From positions 20,588,489 through 20,652,488 of the forward strand of contig NC_092572.1 of assembly GCF_037975245.1 (NCBI RefSeq): a stretch of 64,000 bases of DNA, written 5' to 3'. The translations under genes were made by a program, and so were the position numbers. Below the pieces are notes generated by a model. The model worked only from the letters and a program-made list of their open reading frames with translations. It was not told where the DNA came from and did no database searches. This DNA is from Apostichopus japonicus (lineage: Eukaryota > Echinodermata > Holothuroidea > Aspidochirotida > Stichopodidae). Positions 11,701 through 26,700 of the stretch are shown here, in pieces (the first letter of the stretch is position 1; each line of letters opens with the position of its first letter).

Positions 11701-14700
11701 TATGTTACAGATTAAGAGAGACAAAGTCATTTTTTAGGGAGAAGGTCCAAAATTACGTTGGATTTTCAAGGACCTACTGTAAATCAAGTTTTCAACTTTC
11801 AAAAGGTCACCAGGCATATTTCTCAAAAGTGATAGCATACATGTAGAAGAATGACAAACAACACGACCGAATCATTGTTTTCCTTTCCACACTTTGGAAT
11901 ATTAAAGTACACCCTCGGACAGACATAGAGAAAGATAAACACAGAATGATAACAAAAGCTCAACCAGTTTCAAGTTCAAACTGCTGCTTAAAAGCCCCTT
12001 TTCTCTGGCCCAAAGCCCCACACCTCACCCCCCCAAGCACCTTTTTTTCTGGCACAAAGCACCACACCTCACCCCCCCCCCAAAAAAAAATACATATACA
12101 TCGACGAAGGTTTGGACAATTTTAATTTGATATTGAAGTTTAAGACAAGATCATTTTGAATGCACGAACAGCAACTTAATAAAAGGGTCAAAGCATCTGT
12201 TGACATCCATAAATTTTGATTTTTCAAGGGCAGTATGGTTAGTGGTAGGTGCACCAACATAAAAACCCAAGCTTTTTGTTGTTCTGTTTATGTGATTGAG
12301 GTAACAAGCAACTTACTTTAAGGAGACAGATATTACTATCAAAACGTTACTTTCGTTATCAGTCCAGATTTACCATGATGAAAGTCTTAAAACTAGAAGA
12401 AAAAAAATTATATCGGGTGATAAATTTGCCTGAGGCTTTGATTCATGTGGTTCAACAAATTGTACGAAACAAGTTCTACGTTTTCCTCACCTTCCTTCTC
12501 TTTCTTGAGTTTCTCTTCGCTGGCCAATCTATCTTTCTCCAGACGTGATCTGACCTCTTCCAACTCCTGAGCTGCCTGTGCGGCCTGCTCTGCATTTACC
12601 AGCTGGTCCGCATTCTCGCCACCGAGATCCTTCAAGGCATCTGCAAATTCCTGTTAACGACAGATTAAAATATATAAACGCATGAGTCTCATATTATATG
12701 TTCGGGAAGAAGTCAATATAATGAAGGAAGAGTCATTCTTGATTCTTGAACATATATTTCACGTAACGTAAATAACCATAAACAATGACATGTAGGGTAT
12801 ATCCGTAAGGAGTAGCAGCAGGATGGAGAGTCATAGTACAGTAGGGTAACTGAGTATTTATACTTACATACTTAATAAGATAACATGGGTTGTAATTGGC
12901 TAACCAGCATCTTAGCTGATTGGCCTATAATATAACAGTGTGATTTGTTATATGACCATTAGACTTATGATGTCACATCACAATGAGGTACAGTACAATC
13001 TGGAAAGCGGATTTTGTTGACACAAACAGGTAAGTGATGAACTTTTCCCAATGCATGTAGTATACCATTTCTTAAACTACAAAGATGGTGGAGTATAGGT
13101 TTAGGGCCTTACCAAGGTAAGCTATCTACAATTTAGCTGGTTAGGAAGACTCAACATCCCATATCCTTAACTTGGCAGGTACGAGCTCTGGTAACCTTTT
13201 GCACATAATATTAACTATCAGTGGATGCATTATAGCCTGTCGGCATCACCGTTAGGTTAATACAGTTTATAGTGTGTTTCTTTAAAGGCATTGAAGACTC
13301 GCCCCAAACCGCGTGAGGCCATCTGAAAAAGTTAACTTTCTTTTGCTTGCAAGTGACGTTTTGTTTGTGTCGATACAAAATGCAGACAGTAATGAAACGT
13401 GATACCTTGTTTGTTATCTTAACTGGACCTGAGATGTCCATTGCTGTATCGTTTATACACTGTGCTGTGGGTAATGACTGTAAACTAGTGTCTAATTACC
13501 GACGGTAGCAAGCTGTGAGTGTATTTTCTGGGATCGATGGTGGTGTTTTAAACTTCTGTTACACCTCATTCGAAACTAGGTCAAATAACCGGCATTAGAC
13601 GTTTCTTTTTGCGCGAGTCTTCACACCCTTTAAGAGTGTGTCAGGTGATTAAAGAGAAAAGACACCTTTGTCAACATGCTCCTTAATACCGGGAGCAGCA
13701 TCTCTGTTCAGCTTGCCCGCATTCAATAGATTCACCTCCTAAAGCAATGTACTAGCAAGAATCTATAACTTGTATCTGAAACTGACCATGAGACACAACT
13801 CTACATTCTCTGACGAGGAGTTGCCACTATTGAGAGCATGGAAAGAATTCTGTTTGTTTTTAAAGAATATTGTCAGCAATATTCATTATAATAATAATCA
13901 GCAGTTATTTTTACGACCACAAATGTGGGAGAACCCCGCAAGGGCTTATGGATTACAACTTACATGTCAGGTGGCTTCCAATTCAACATTTTAACTCAAA
14001 TTTGGAATCTTTTCAATTTAGAAAGTCATTTCAGATGGGAAAACCGTAGATTGCTCTTGGATGAAAAACCCACCTTACTATGACCCAGCCGGGAATCGAA
14101 GCCCGAACCTCCCGATTGCTTAGCCTCATTGCATCAAATGCCACCGCCTTTATCCACTCGGCCACAGCACTGGTCTCCCAATTTACAATCATTTACCTCA
14201 CAACAAAACTGCCATACACCGTGATACACGTAAGGGCAAGCGAAATTTGTCAAAATGTTTGTACGTTATTATGTTAACTGTAAAGAAATTCAAGCTTAGA
14301 AAAACCTGGTTTATGAGGCTACGACCTGCCAAATTAACAGATTTTTATTTTCATACAAAGATTGACTGTTCGCTTACATTGTAATGCTTCTCCTTAAGGT
14401 CTAGCTTGGAGCGAGCATATCTCAACTCCCAGTCAGACAAGGCACGTTGTTCGATATCTTTCTTCTCCTCTGCCATATCCTTTTCTAGTCTGCTGGCTTC
14501 CAACTGCTGTTTGTTCAGAATAGCTGCCTTCCTTTGATCTCTGGCTTCTGTACTGAGATCCTCTTTGCTCAGATCTGAAAGTTCTCGATCGTGACGTGAC
14601 ATCATAGCCTCGCGTCTGCTGTTGTATTTATCGTTGAGTTTAGCAAGTGCGCCCTCCACGGCCACCTGTTTCTCTGCAGCAAATTGCTGATCGAGATCTT

Positions 14701-17700
14701 GCAGTTCCTGGTTTTGTCTTCTTTCCAAAACCTAGTTAAAAATTACAACAGATCAAGATAATAATTTACTCAAAAATCATCATTAATATCAAACTAGATT
14801 GTTGTAAATGGTTTGATTTAATTATTTCAAAACAAAACATAAATATCCAATGGTTGTTGGATTTAATGAATTCAGATACATTTCAACTTCCCCTGAGAGC
14901 ACACACCTTATCAGTAGTAGGCACCATACAACGTTCATGAATCAGCAAGCCCAATGTGTTAAGTGACTCTCTCCAGGCCTCTCTGTTTCCTATTTACAAT
15001 GGTTGAACAAGCAAAGCTGCTATCATAAGAAGATTAGCAAATGGTTTAATTGAGTGAGCAACATTTATCACCTCGAATGAAATTACTTCAAAAGAGTGAC
15101 ATAAAATCATTTCTTGAAACCTTTCAAGAAACATTTGCAAATCGCTTCACTCAAATTGAGTGAAAGTTAGCTGTCAACTCCTTTGAGACTGCCTAGGTTT
15201 ATCGAATTGATAGTAAACACAAGATCAGTTTTGATGGAGTTCATATCGCATGACTTACCAAACATTAGGCTATGTAAGGCTATCTCACCTCAGCCTAGTT
15301 TTATGAATTGCTTACAGTACAGAGCTACATACCTGATGAAAAATATATTAGGCTATCTGGCCTAAGCTTGGGTTTATAAGTTGCTTAATGTACATGGCTA
15401 CATGCTTGCTGAAACACATATTAGGCTTTCTGGCCTATAAGCTTAGGTTCATAAGTTGCTTTCGTACCTCTCTAATAACAGCCTCTGTTTGGTCTTTCCC
15501 AAGGTCATGTATCTTATCAGTCATCTCCTTCCTTTCCTTCTCCATTGTGACCTTTGACCTGACTTCACCCAATTCCTTCTTTTGTTCAATCATCTCCTTC
15601 TTTAGTGCGACTTGCTGTTTGCCCTTCTCTTCTTTCAGCAGACGTTTCTTCCGTTTAGCCAGACGGTCTCTCATGTCCAGTTGTTGCCGGGCTCTCTGAC
15701 TCTCCATGCGATCCTCCAGATCTTCCAGCTCACGAGCATGGACGGCCAGAAGCTTGGGAGTAAAATAATTAAGAACATGTCTCACAATATTAATCACTTT
15801 GGAATAATAAATCCATAATATAATCAATAGGCAAAGAATAATCATTCAAACAGCTATGATAAATAAATGTCAAATAGTCAGGAAAATTAATATACAGAAG
15901 CTGTGTATGATTTGCTGGAACATTGTCATGTTGTGGGTGTATCAAACTTTGCCAATATATGAGATCGTAAAATACAAGCTTTCCTGGTCTCAAAAAACAT
16001 GTCCTAATTATCTTCCCCCGATACATAAAATTCTAAGCACAATATTGCAGAAAAGTGAAGGAATTCATCATGAAACATATAAAGAACATCCATATGGGTA
16101 CTTTCAAAATATTCATATTTTGCTGTGGATGACTGGACAGAGACAGACAGACTGACAGCCAACAACACAGAAGAATAAATTTCTGACCAGTGGTGAGGTA
16201 AAAAGCAGCTGTAATACAAATGGATCCTAGGTGCTACATGATGCTCTTAATATGTATTTCATTTAACCAAACCTTGATGTTCCTATCTCATTTATACTAC
16301 ATCAACAACAGAGTGATTCACACAATCTGCACACATTGTTGTGATATACACCTGTTCTGGTATAAACCCAGGCGTTAGATTATTGCCTACATACTGTTGT
16401 GTAGAGGATTACCAATGCCTCTCGGTAAAATCAAAGATAACCTTCAGTATTGCGATTGGTTATTGATTCATAATTATTCATTAATATGTATGTCATGTGA
16501 TTTGGTCAAGAGACCCAGATCAAAGCTTCTAGAAGGACCTTTGCTGGTTCTTAGAGGAGTCACATTCTGGGAGTGTGTTGACAGAAAATATTCCAAACGC
16601 AGAGAAAATATCAATAAATCGGAGTCGAATCAGACCTTAATCGTGTTTCTGATTATTGTTAATTATCCTGAGATGTCTGTCTAATTAATCAACCCTGCCA
16701 ACGAAAAAACCCAACAATACTGTAGCGTGGGAGCTAAGAACAGAACTTCTTACCTGTTGCAATTCATCGTCAGACAGATCCTTCCTGGCAGAGATTTCCG
16801 CTCCTTGTTTATTCTTTATTTCCGTGACTGCTTTTGCAAATTCCCGATCGTAGCGTTGGTTGTCCGTAACTTCCTTTTCTCTGGCTTCTTCGACCAGCTT
16901 CTTTTCCAAATCCTCAACTGCCTTCTGCTGTCTTTCTCTGAGTTCAGCCTGCATTCGTTGATGCTCACGAACAACAGCCTACGATTGGATATGTGGAAAA
17001 ATAAAAATTGAGATATTTGCTCGGAATTAGTCAAATAAAACTCTGTATCGGAAAAATGAGGTTAAACATATTAAATATGATATATAGGGTATGATATGAA
17101 TCACAGAGAAAAAATAAGATGTATATAAAAATAGGACGATATTGAAAAGATGACTGAATGATAAATCAAGAGACCTTTAGTCGTTGCCTAGGCTAGGTTT
17201 GCTGATGTTACATGTACAATCAGTCCTTGAGCAATATCTTAATCATAACTGATTAGCGTAAATCTCTCATCTAAAGTGGCAAAGAAACAAAAAAAAAACA
17301 AAAAAATTAAACAGCCACTATTCTTTGTGATGTTTGCTGTGTAGAACCACAAATTGTCTTTACACCAGGGGTTCCCTAACTGGGGTGCGTGAGTCCATCC
17401 CAGGAGGTTTGTGAGATGTTTCTGAAAGTTAAAACTAGAGTAATTTTTGTTGAACTAAAATCTGATATATCATATAATTTAGTAATGTACAAAAGTCGTA
17501 CCTATTGACAAACTCTTTTCGTGTTCCATACGCGTATGTTGCCAAAGTAGTACAGTACCGTGAATGTGATAAATAACTGAATTATGAAACAGAGACTGGC
17601 CGCATGACTTTGGTGAAGCTGGTGTACGCATGACAGTACGTCGTGAAGATAAAGAGCTGATCTGATCTTGAAGTTTCCAAATATATATTTGTTCATCTCT

Positions 17701-20700
17701 TGATTTTTTTTCATTACAATATTACGCTTTGAATTTGATCTTTGACGAAGCACTGTAATGTGTATTAGAGAATAGCAATGACTCAGATCCTGTCTCGAAA
17801 AGTTAGGGGTTCGTGGACAGCTCTGACATCCACAGGGGGGATAAAGTTAGGAAACCCTGCTTTACACAGTGCCATGTTTTCAAACAATAATCAGGATCCT
17901 CGTTGGTGCATACAACAATTTATTCGATCAAAACTCATCGCATAGGAGCAAACAAACATTCCCTAAAAGTACAAACTTTGATTCCCATTGGATCTCTTAC
18001 AAACCTGTTCTTCCATTGACATATTTGCCAGTTCCTCTTGGGAGATTTCACTGAACCCTTCAGAGAGACCATCTCTCTTGATGCTTTTCTCTTGTTCTTC
18101 CAAGATCTTCTTTGCTGCTGCTTCCTCTGCCAGTCGCTTCACTTCCTGTTTCTTCCTCTCTTGGCGAGTTGCCAGTTTGGCCAGCATCTCTGACTCTTGT
18201 CTGTCTCTCTCTTGGGACATTTCATACTGGGCATTTTCGTTGTCACGGCGAAGTTGGTCCATGAGCTGTTGTTGGGCGACGGGATCTACCTCGTTAGTCA
18301 CAGCAAGCTGTGGTGAAGAAAGAAATCATTAATATATATATATATATATAACTATATACAACTATATATATGTAACTACAGAAAATACTCAAAACTAGAC
18401 AGGAAGGTACCAATAAGAAAGTTAGAGTGGTCTTCCAGAGGGGAGAGAGTCAGAAAGGATGGAGGGATACATGGATGGTGAGGGCAGAGGCATCGAGAGC
18501 CCAGAGAGGGGGGAGAATACCATACAGGGCTCCTATTTTATTTTCTAGCCATCCCCATATTTTCTTGGGCCCACAGATTGACCACACAAACCCCTAGGGC
18601 TATAGTAGTAGTACAGTATAGTAGGATGGGTGAGGGTAGGAAGAGGACTTAAATGTGATAGAATTACTATTAAACTTGAGCAGGGAATGGTATTGGAAAA
18701 AAATTGATTATTGAAATAAATTCAGCATTGAAAGACTGTTGTACATTTATGAAGCCCTACTGACAAGGTTACAGTTCAACTGTAGCTCACCTTCTTAAGC
18801 AATGACCTGTGTTCCTCCTGTAGTTGTTCAGAGTGCTCATCGGAGACCTGTTTGTCAATCACCTTCATCTGCTCAGCCTCCTCGACCGCTAATCTCATCT
18901 CCAGCGCCTCCATCTCCTGCCTCTGCCGAGCTTCTACCTCCTCTACATTATCGTCGGGACCAAGCTGATCAAAAAAAAACAGACTTTTACAAATGCATTC
19001 TTGTGGTCGGAAAAACAAAAAGGCAGCTGGATGTGTTTTAATGTTCTAGTTGAAGAACATTTATTCATATCTAGACAATTCCCTGAGTGCAGATTTGCTC
19101 AATTAACCAGTACAATGCACCAGGCAGAAGCTGTAAAGTATTCCCTTGTGACATCAGTCGGACAGAATATATATTGAACTCTTTAGTATAAATCTGCTTC
19201 TATTTAGGCTTTTCATTGTACTGGTAGGTGTTTGGAATGGTGGGTAGCTTAGTTGAATCATAAGTATATGACTTTAATAATGAATGCTTCTTTATCCCCT
19301 TTACTCAAAAATGGATCTCTGTGCATACAAGGTCATTAGTAATTACTAAAGATGGCAGATATTTCAATGACATTTTCAGGTCAAACTCTACCATTTATAA
19401 CCAGTAAGCAGCATTTGCGACTTTCTTGAAAGGTATTAATATTGCTATTGACTATACATAACTTAACCTAACCTAACCTAACATAACCTAACCTAACCTA
19501 ACCTAACCAAACATAACATAACAAAACATAACTTAACCTAACCTATTAACCTAACCTAACCTAACCTAACATAATATGTAATCACTATAGCAGTAACAGT
19601 GCTGCAACATCCTATAAAGTGCATGCTGACACTGACTTGAAATAAACTTGGTGCAGTGAGTGGAAAAGTAGAACAAAATGGAACACTGCAAGTAATTACT
19701 CAACCGATTGCATCACTACAGATGATAAACAATTATATCCATCGTTGCAAAAAGTATTAGTTTTGGCTTCCTGGCCAAATTAGAAAATCTTGAACTTTGT
19801 TAATGGTATCAGTAAAAGCAAAGAGAGCAATATTCTTGTATTTTTATGTATATGCATAGAGAGGCTCATGTATTTTGAACAAAAAATTTAAAAAATTAAA
19901 ATGGCTATACATTTCTATAGTTTGTGTGTAATGATAATTATCCAAAGAGTTAATGTTTTTTTGTGTACTGATGTATCAACTCTGTTAATACTATAAGTAA
20001 AGATGATGTATTTATGTTGTATAGAGAGGCCTCTGTGCAGGTGATCATATTGGCCCCTCATTTAGGCCCAGCGGAGTTTAAATGATGTCATAAAGTAATA
20101 AAGGTGAGAATGGTAAGGCTTATATTTTGTGTACATAAACATATATATTTGTGTGTACATATGGATACTGTACCTGTAGAGGCTCATGTATTTTGTGTAC
20201 ATAAACAAAACAATTTGTGTGTTCATAAGGATACGTGTAGAGGCTCATGAATTTTGTGTACATAAACAAAATAATTTGTGTACATATGGATACGCGCAGT
20301 CTCATGTATTTTGTGTGCATAAACACATATTTTGTGTGTACATATGAATAGGTATAGAGGCTCATGTATTTTGTATACATAAACATATATTATTTGTATG
20401 TACATATTGATACATATAGAGGCTCATGTATTCTGTGTACATAAAAATATAAGAGAGAGCAAATATAAACACTCCGGTCTTGAAAAACATCTTCTTAGTA
20501 TATCATGCAACTCCTCCATGCTGGTTTGTCCATGTTCACTTCAAATTAGTCCTAACTTTGATTAACCGACTTTCCAGGAAAAAAAACGTAAGCAAGTGGT
20601 ACACCTGAAATATTTCACATCGTGCAGGGTGGTAGGGGGGTGGTGAGGAGGAGAAAAAGGATACAAACCAAAACCGAACCTCAAAACAGGGTGCAAACCA

Positions 20701-23700
20701 AAAAGATTAAGAAAGGATTAGTTATAAAGGCAGAACAAATATCAGAACACAAATCAGTTTAGTGCCAAACACCACAGGTCACTTCAAACGGTCACCATCA
20801 AACTCTACCTTCTTGCAACGTGACTTTCGGCTCTTCAGGTTTGGCCTTGCAGTCTTTGCAAAGCTTAGATCAAACTCGTTGTTCTCTGTATTTGTACCTG
20901 CCTCAGTCGAAGGCTGGTATTTAAGAAATTAGGAATTTATAGAACATTGATGGGATAAGGGTTATAATGCAACTTAGCATCTTTTTTTATTGAAGAAATA
21001 TTTGGAGAACTCTACTGTCATATATCATGAGTTAGGAAAACTACGGAACATATTTCTTCTCAAAAGAGGAAATTTTGTAAGGAATAAAAAAATTTATATT
21101 CATAAACTAGTATTCAAACCATGATTGCTGTTAGCAAGAGACCAAAAATGCCTCTATTTTTTGGCGGAAATTATGTCTGTTAATATCATCTCAAAACTTG
21201 AAATTTCACAGACTAATTTTCTCCTGACCTGTTGGAAATCATTTGAATGAAATGCAAATGTCATAGGAATACTGCATGTGATGTTACATGAGTTACTTAA
21301 AATATCATTCAGCTTAAAAATTACCAGAACAAAAAAGGTTACAGAAAATGCAGTAGTAATCCCTAATCTATTAAAGTCATTTGTGAATTTTGTTTAAACC
21401 CTGGAGAATTTCTCACTGTTTCTGTAGGGCTTTTGATGCTATAATAAGAAAGTTTTTTAATGAAATCATAAAAGGGAGGTCAAGTTAAAGAAAAGTTTGA
21501 ATCTCCAGTGATGCTAGAGACACTAACCCAGGAATAACAGCTTAAAAATCACCCAAAATTACCAAAACAATATAGGTCACAGAAAAAGCAATACTACTCT
21601 CTAAAAGTCATTTGTAAAACTTTTCTTAACCCTGGAGAATTTCTCACTGTATCTTATGCTATAATCTTAAAAAAAAACAGTTTTTAATGCAACCATAACA
21701 AAGAGGTGAAGAACAGTTGTCCCCAATACTGTAGCTTCCAAAAAGTTTGGATCTCTAGTAACACTAGATACACTAATCCAGGAATAACAGTTTACCAATT
21801 TCAAACCTTTTTTTTTTTGCTTAAAATCTAGATACCCCAACTGCATGGAACACGACGTTAACCACACTTAAGTTTAAATTTGAAAACAAACATAACTCAC
21901 TGCCTCTAATTCCTTTGCGTGTTTGTCTTTCAGTTTTCTGATCTTTTTGCGTCTTTTCTCTGCCATTCTAGACTTCATGGACTTTGTTAGGTCGCCATGG
22001 CGTTTGTCCATTTTCTTCTTTAAGGCAGCTTCCATGTCAAATTGTTCCCGCTTCATTTCAACGACAGCCTCTCCCAGTAAAGTACCTGCATTGACTAGAT
22101 CGTCCTGCAGATCAAACGACGGAAATTGAAAATAAAAAGAAAACACAGTGATGGAAAGCTTGTCTTAAAACACACACAGCTGAGTCTGTTATGCTGAATA
22201 AGGAGAATTTCACTTGGTCAATGACTTTTTTTTTTTCTTAATTTTTTTTTATTGTTTTCTGTGAAGTTTCGGTTCAATGTGGTTCGATGTCATTTCCATT
22301 TATGAATACTATGCTACACTCAAATACAGGTTATGAAACCAAGAAAGTAACAAAATTTAGCTGAACATTTTTCAATAATAGCCTTAACATACCAACACAT
22401 TAACAACTGTCACAAGAAGGAATGACATTGTTCACTTAAAGTCAAAATTTTTCTATGAAAAATGCTCCTTTTTTGTACTGCTGAAAATAAAACGAAACGC
22501 TGTAGAATATACCATTGCATTTGAGAGATTTTCAGACATCTTGAGCTGTAATTCGTCTCTGAGTTTCTTGTTCTGTTCCGCGAGAGCGTTCGCTTTACCG
22601 GAAGCTTCCTCCGCGAAGAGTAGATCGAGGGCGATTCCTTGCTCCAGGAGGGTAGCAAAGGCATCTCCATCCTCATCCTCCTCCAGGGTGAGTCCCGCCT
22701 CCTCAGCTTCCTGTTTATGTTGACGTTTCATCGCTGCCTCGCATTGGTTTCTCTTCTGTGCCAAGCGTTGCAGGAGATCCTGCATCTGTCGCTGTTTGCT
22801 GCCCTCTAACTTCTCCAAGGTATCGGCCACCCGCTTGTCGTGTTCTGTGATCAGCCTGTCCACCTCTTCCTGAGTCGATGCCTTTTCGAGTTTCTTGTTG
22901 AGCTCGTTGTTGAGATCCTCAAGAGCTGACTTTCTTTGTCTGGCCTAAAAAATTGTGAACCCGAACAGGTTTATATTTTAGAATGAAAAGTATCAATTTA
23001 AACTTGGTAAAATCTGACATCTCAGAATGCTACAAGAACTTTATTTACTGTACTTAGCTGGATTAGCTGATAGAAACCTAAATTTAACTAAAAAACCTTC
23101 GATGAAACCATTCTGGATTTTTTTTCTTGTTTTATTTTACTTAAGGTGGCCTTGAGTTGTCTTCCATGGAAGTATAGAAAAGCAATAATACTATTTCTTT
23201 ACTTCAAAACACACATTACTTCCTATTTTTTCTCTGGATCAGCTTTGCTTCAAGCTAGGCATTCTGTGCAGAAACAGTTATGTGACTTCATCAGGTTACA
23301 ATTTATTCTATTATCACAGTGTCCTCGGTGTCTTTAATAAACCAATTTCCTTTTCCAAAGCAATCCACAACCTAGATAACTACACCCAAATCTTACCACA
23401 TATTGCTACAAACAATGACTTTTACTCTTGACCTGCAAGTAACCTACTTCTGTAACTCAAGAACAAAATTCCAAAACAAAACTTCGAGACGATTGCAATT
23501 ATTCTTGCTAAATCCGAGAGATGGCAATAGATTATTTTAATGTCTACTCTCAGATGTAAAAACAGGAAACTCTAAACTCACATCCATCTGCAGAAGGTTC
23601 TCTATCTCCCTCTCTTCCTCCATCCTCAGGTCCTTCTCCAGTTTCACCCGTTCTTGGTTCTGCCGGGCCAGCAGTTTGTCCACTGCTGCGCCCTTCCCCG

Positions 23701-26700
23701 ATACCAGACTCATACCTCCAGTCATACTGGTCTTCCCTCGCTTCAGCATCTCAGGACTGATGGGGATCTTACCCGAGTTGAGTTTCTCCAAGAGCGCCTG
23801 CAGGGCCTCCATCAACTCGTGCTCTCGAGATCTGCTTCCTGCTTTATGGATTCAGAACGAAATGAGAGAGTGACAAGGAAAACAATGTCCAATATTAAAA
23901 CATGTTCAACAATATTCTGTGACTTGGAGAACAAATTGTAAAGACTGAGTCAAAATATGCATAACAAACCTGTTTTTCAATTAACTTGAATAGTTCTTGA
24001 AGTTTACCTGTTTTGAAGCTTTAGCTGTATTTTGCGTTGGATTGTAACTTTTTGTCGGTCTGACCGAGCCATGTAGCCATGTACCTGTCACACCTAAAAA
24101 CTTAAACTGAATAGGAAACTTTTCACTATTTGAAAAAGGGCCAAGATATTGTTGACTACAAATGGTCCAAATCCCACTTCAGCCAAATATGTCTTTGTTT
24201 TTTTAAAAACCAATGATTTTTTAAGCCTGAAGTTCCATTTTGTCAAAGATAATTCCCAAAGACTGCATTTGGGGAACTCTAAATTAATATATATTGTTTA
24301 TATATTGTTCATATATATTGTTCATATATATTGTTCATATATATTGTTCATATATATTGTTAATATTGTTGTAATATTGTATATATTGTTAATATATATT
24401 GTTAATATATATTTTGTTTTTAAATACATGGATGATTGATTGACTCAGTTTTACACCATCATTAAGCTACAGCAATATTTTGCAATCACCAATCTGAGAG
24501 GTTACGTTACCTGCAAAGTTGTACTGTCTGTTGGAGGTGACGTTGACTACATTGGGTCCGTCAGACGCAGCCCCTTGAAGCCCGTCGTGTTCCACCCTTG
24601 GCCCAGACCTCTGAAGTCCCTCAATCTTCGCTGCATCCAGGTTCACCAACAGACTCTTCAGACCGTCCGTCTGTTGGCTCATGCGTTCGTAAAACCCGAG
24701 TAAGTCCTCCTGCTGTTTGGCCAGCTGTTGTGAGAGGTACAGGGTCTGATCTTCCAGTTTGTCGTAGAGTGTACGAACGTTGAGGTCCTCTAGCAGACCA
24801 GTCTCGTTCTTGACCAGCCCGGCTCCAGCAGGGATGGAGGCATCTCCAACACCCCCTGCCTTAACGATTTCTTCTCTGTTATAAAGAATATCAAAGTTAT
24901 TGTAGAACAATATGGTCGCAAAACCTTAATTCCCCTTTGTGTGACAGTACTGACTCTAAAAAATGAAGAAAATAAATTGACTACAAAAAAACAAGACTTT
25001 TGACCTGCTTTTTGCTATTTCAGAAACAGGATGACAATGATGTCAGCAACGCTTTAGTAAGAAAGGTTAACACTTTAAGTATACTTGGACTGTATTCTAA
25101 TGATTTCTCAATGCTTTGGAATACTGTTATTAAAAATGTATTCCCTACCATTTCTGACAAACATAATGTAGACCATTGATATCAATGTTATCGCTAGAAG
25201 GCACTAGTCTGTCCATCAATTTTACAGAAATGAACTGCTTGAAAAAATGAAACTGGAAAAAAGACCTGTTCCAAAGGAAAGAGAAAAAGTTTGCTAAGTG
25301 GATTCTTAGTTTGTTAATACCTGTCAAAATCCTGATACTGCAGGTAACCTGGAATCTTTGGAGGGGCACCGAGGGCCCTGTATTTTGGCTTCCAGGCCTT
25401 CATGGGGTAGATACCGGCATATTTGGGTCTCCAGACAATCACCGCGACGACCAGCAGTATCACACATGCAGCCAAGAAGGATAACATACCTACAAGAAGA
25501 GAGAAGAAGAACAAGGATGTAGAGGATACTACATTTATTAAATAACTCTCATGACACTCTTATGAGTTGAACATCAGGTATTCGGCGATATTCTGTTCAC
25601 TATAGCAAACATCTTGGAAGAGAGTTCAATGTCTCAGTATTCGCTAAAGTACTGATCCAAAATGTTATGTTTTCCTTTTTATATATATATACTTGAACAT
25701 GAATTAACAGAGTAAGAGAGTGATATGAGATTAAGTAGTTCAAAGACAGTGATTGACCTGGATGCCTTATCATTCATTCAATCTTGACAGTCTAAACAAT
25801 CTCTTGTTTTTTTTTTTAATACTTCTTTGTAGTAAGTAAATAATCACCCAATCATGTTCATGAAATTTTTGTGGCAAATTTTGGCTCATTCTTTGAGATT
25901 GTACGAATGGAAAAGGGTGAGGGAGATCAGTTAGGTCCTGTTTATGATTGAATGCATAATGAGAACTTAAAGGAAAATCAGATACTGATGTCATCAGTAA
26001 CATGCATGCAGTGATATACTTCAGTTACACCTCTAGCTTTCATCAAAAATGCACAAATCACAAAAAAAATAGTTCCTTTCATGTTCATTTACCAATCAGA
26101 GAACATTTATTTTGTTTGATATCCTAGCTCTACCCATCACAGAATATATTTTCCCCTATTATAATTATTCAACTCCTTCGGTTATCATCTGCCAATCAGA
26201 GAACATTGATTTCCTCAATTACTAAATTAAGTTTATTTTCCTCAGTCATTTATTAAGGATACATAGTTTGGCAAAATCTTCTTATTTCCTTCTACCGATC
26301 GAAATAGAGCAAACATTTTCCTGTATTATGAAATCATCTTACCGATGATAAGACCCCAGTCAGGCTCCTCATTTCCTGGTTCATGCTTGGACACCTTCTG
26401 TTCCACCAGGTTAGAACTCGACGACGGCTGGACCTTGAAATCTTGGCTATCACACGACACGCCTGCTTCCTGCACGGAAATGATCACCTCGTGCTCGGGC
26501 TCCTGGGTGTCGGCGAACACGTACTGGCCCGATTCCACAAACACGTGGGCGAATGAAGAGATGGACACGTTTGTGCTCTCCATGTAGAACCTGAGGTCTC
26601 GGAACTCGCTGTAATCAAATGTAGGGTTAGTGTTAAAGAGGTGATCCTTGACGTAAACCGGGTAGTGACTGAGACTACGGTTGACTTCATTGATGGAAAC

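Noticed and set aside
14079-14172. tRNA-Ser/Leu gene on the minus strand
   Set aside because: A and B boxes are present, but acceptor and anticodon stems are not intact and the sequence continues into a SINE-like body.
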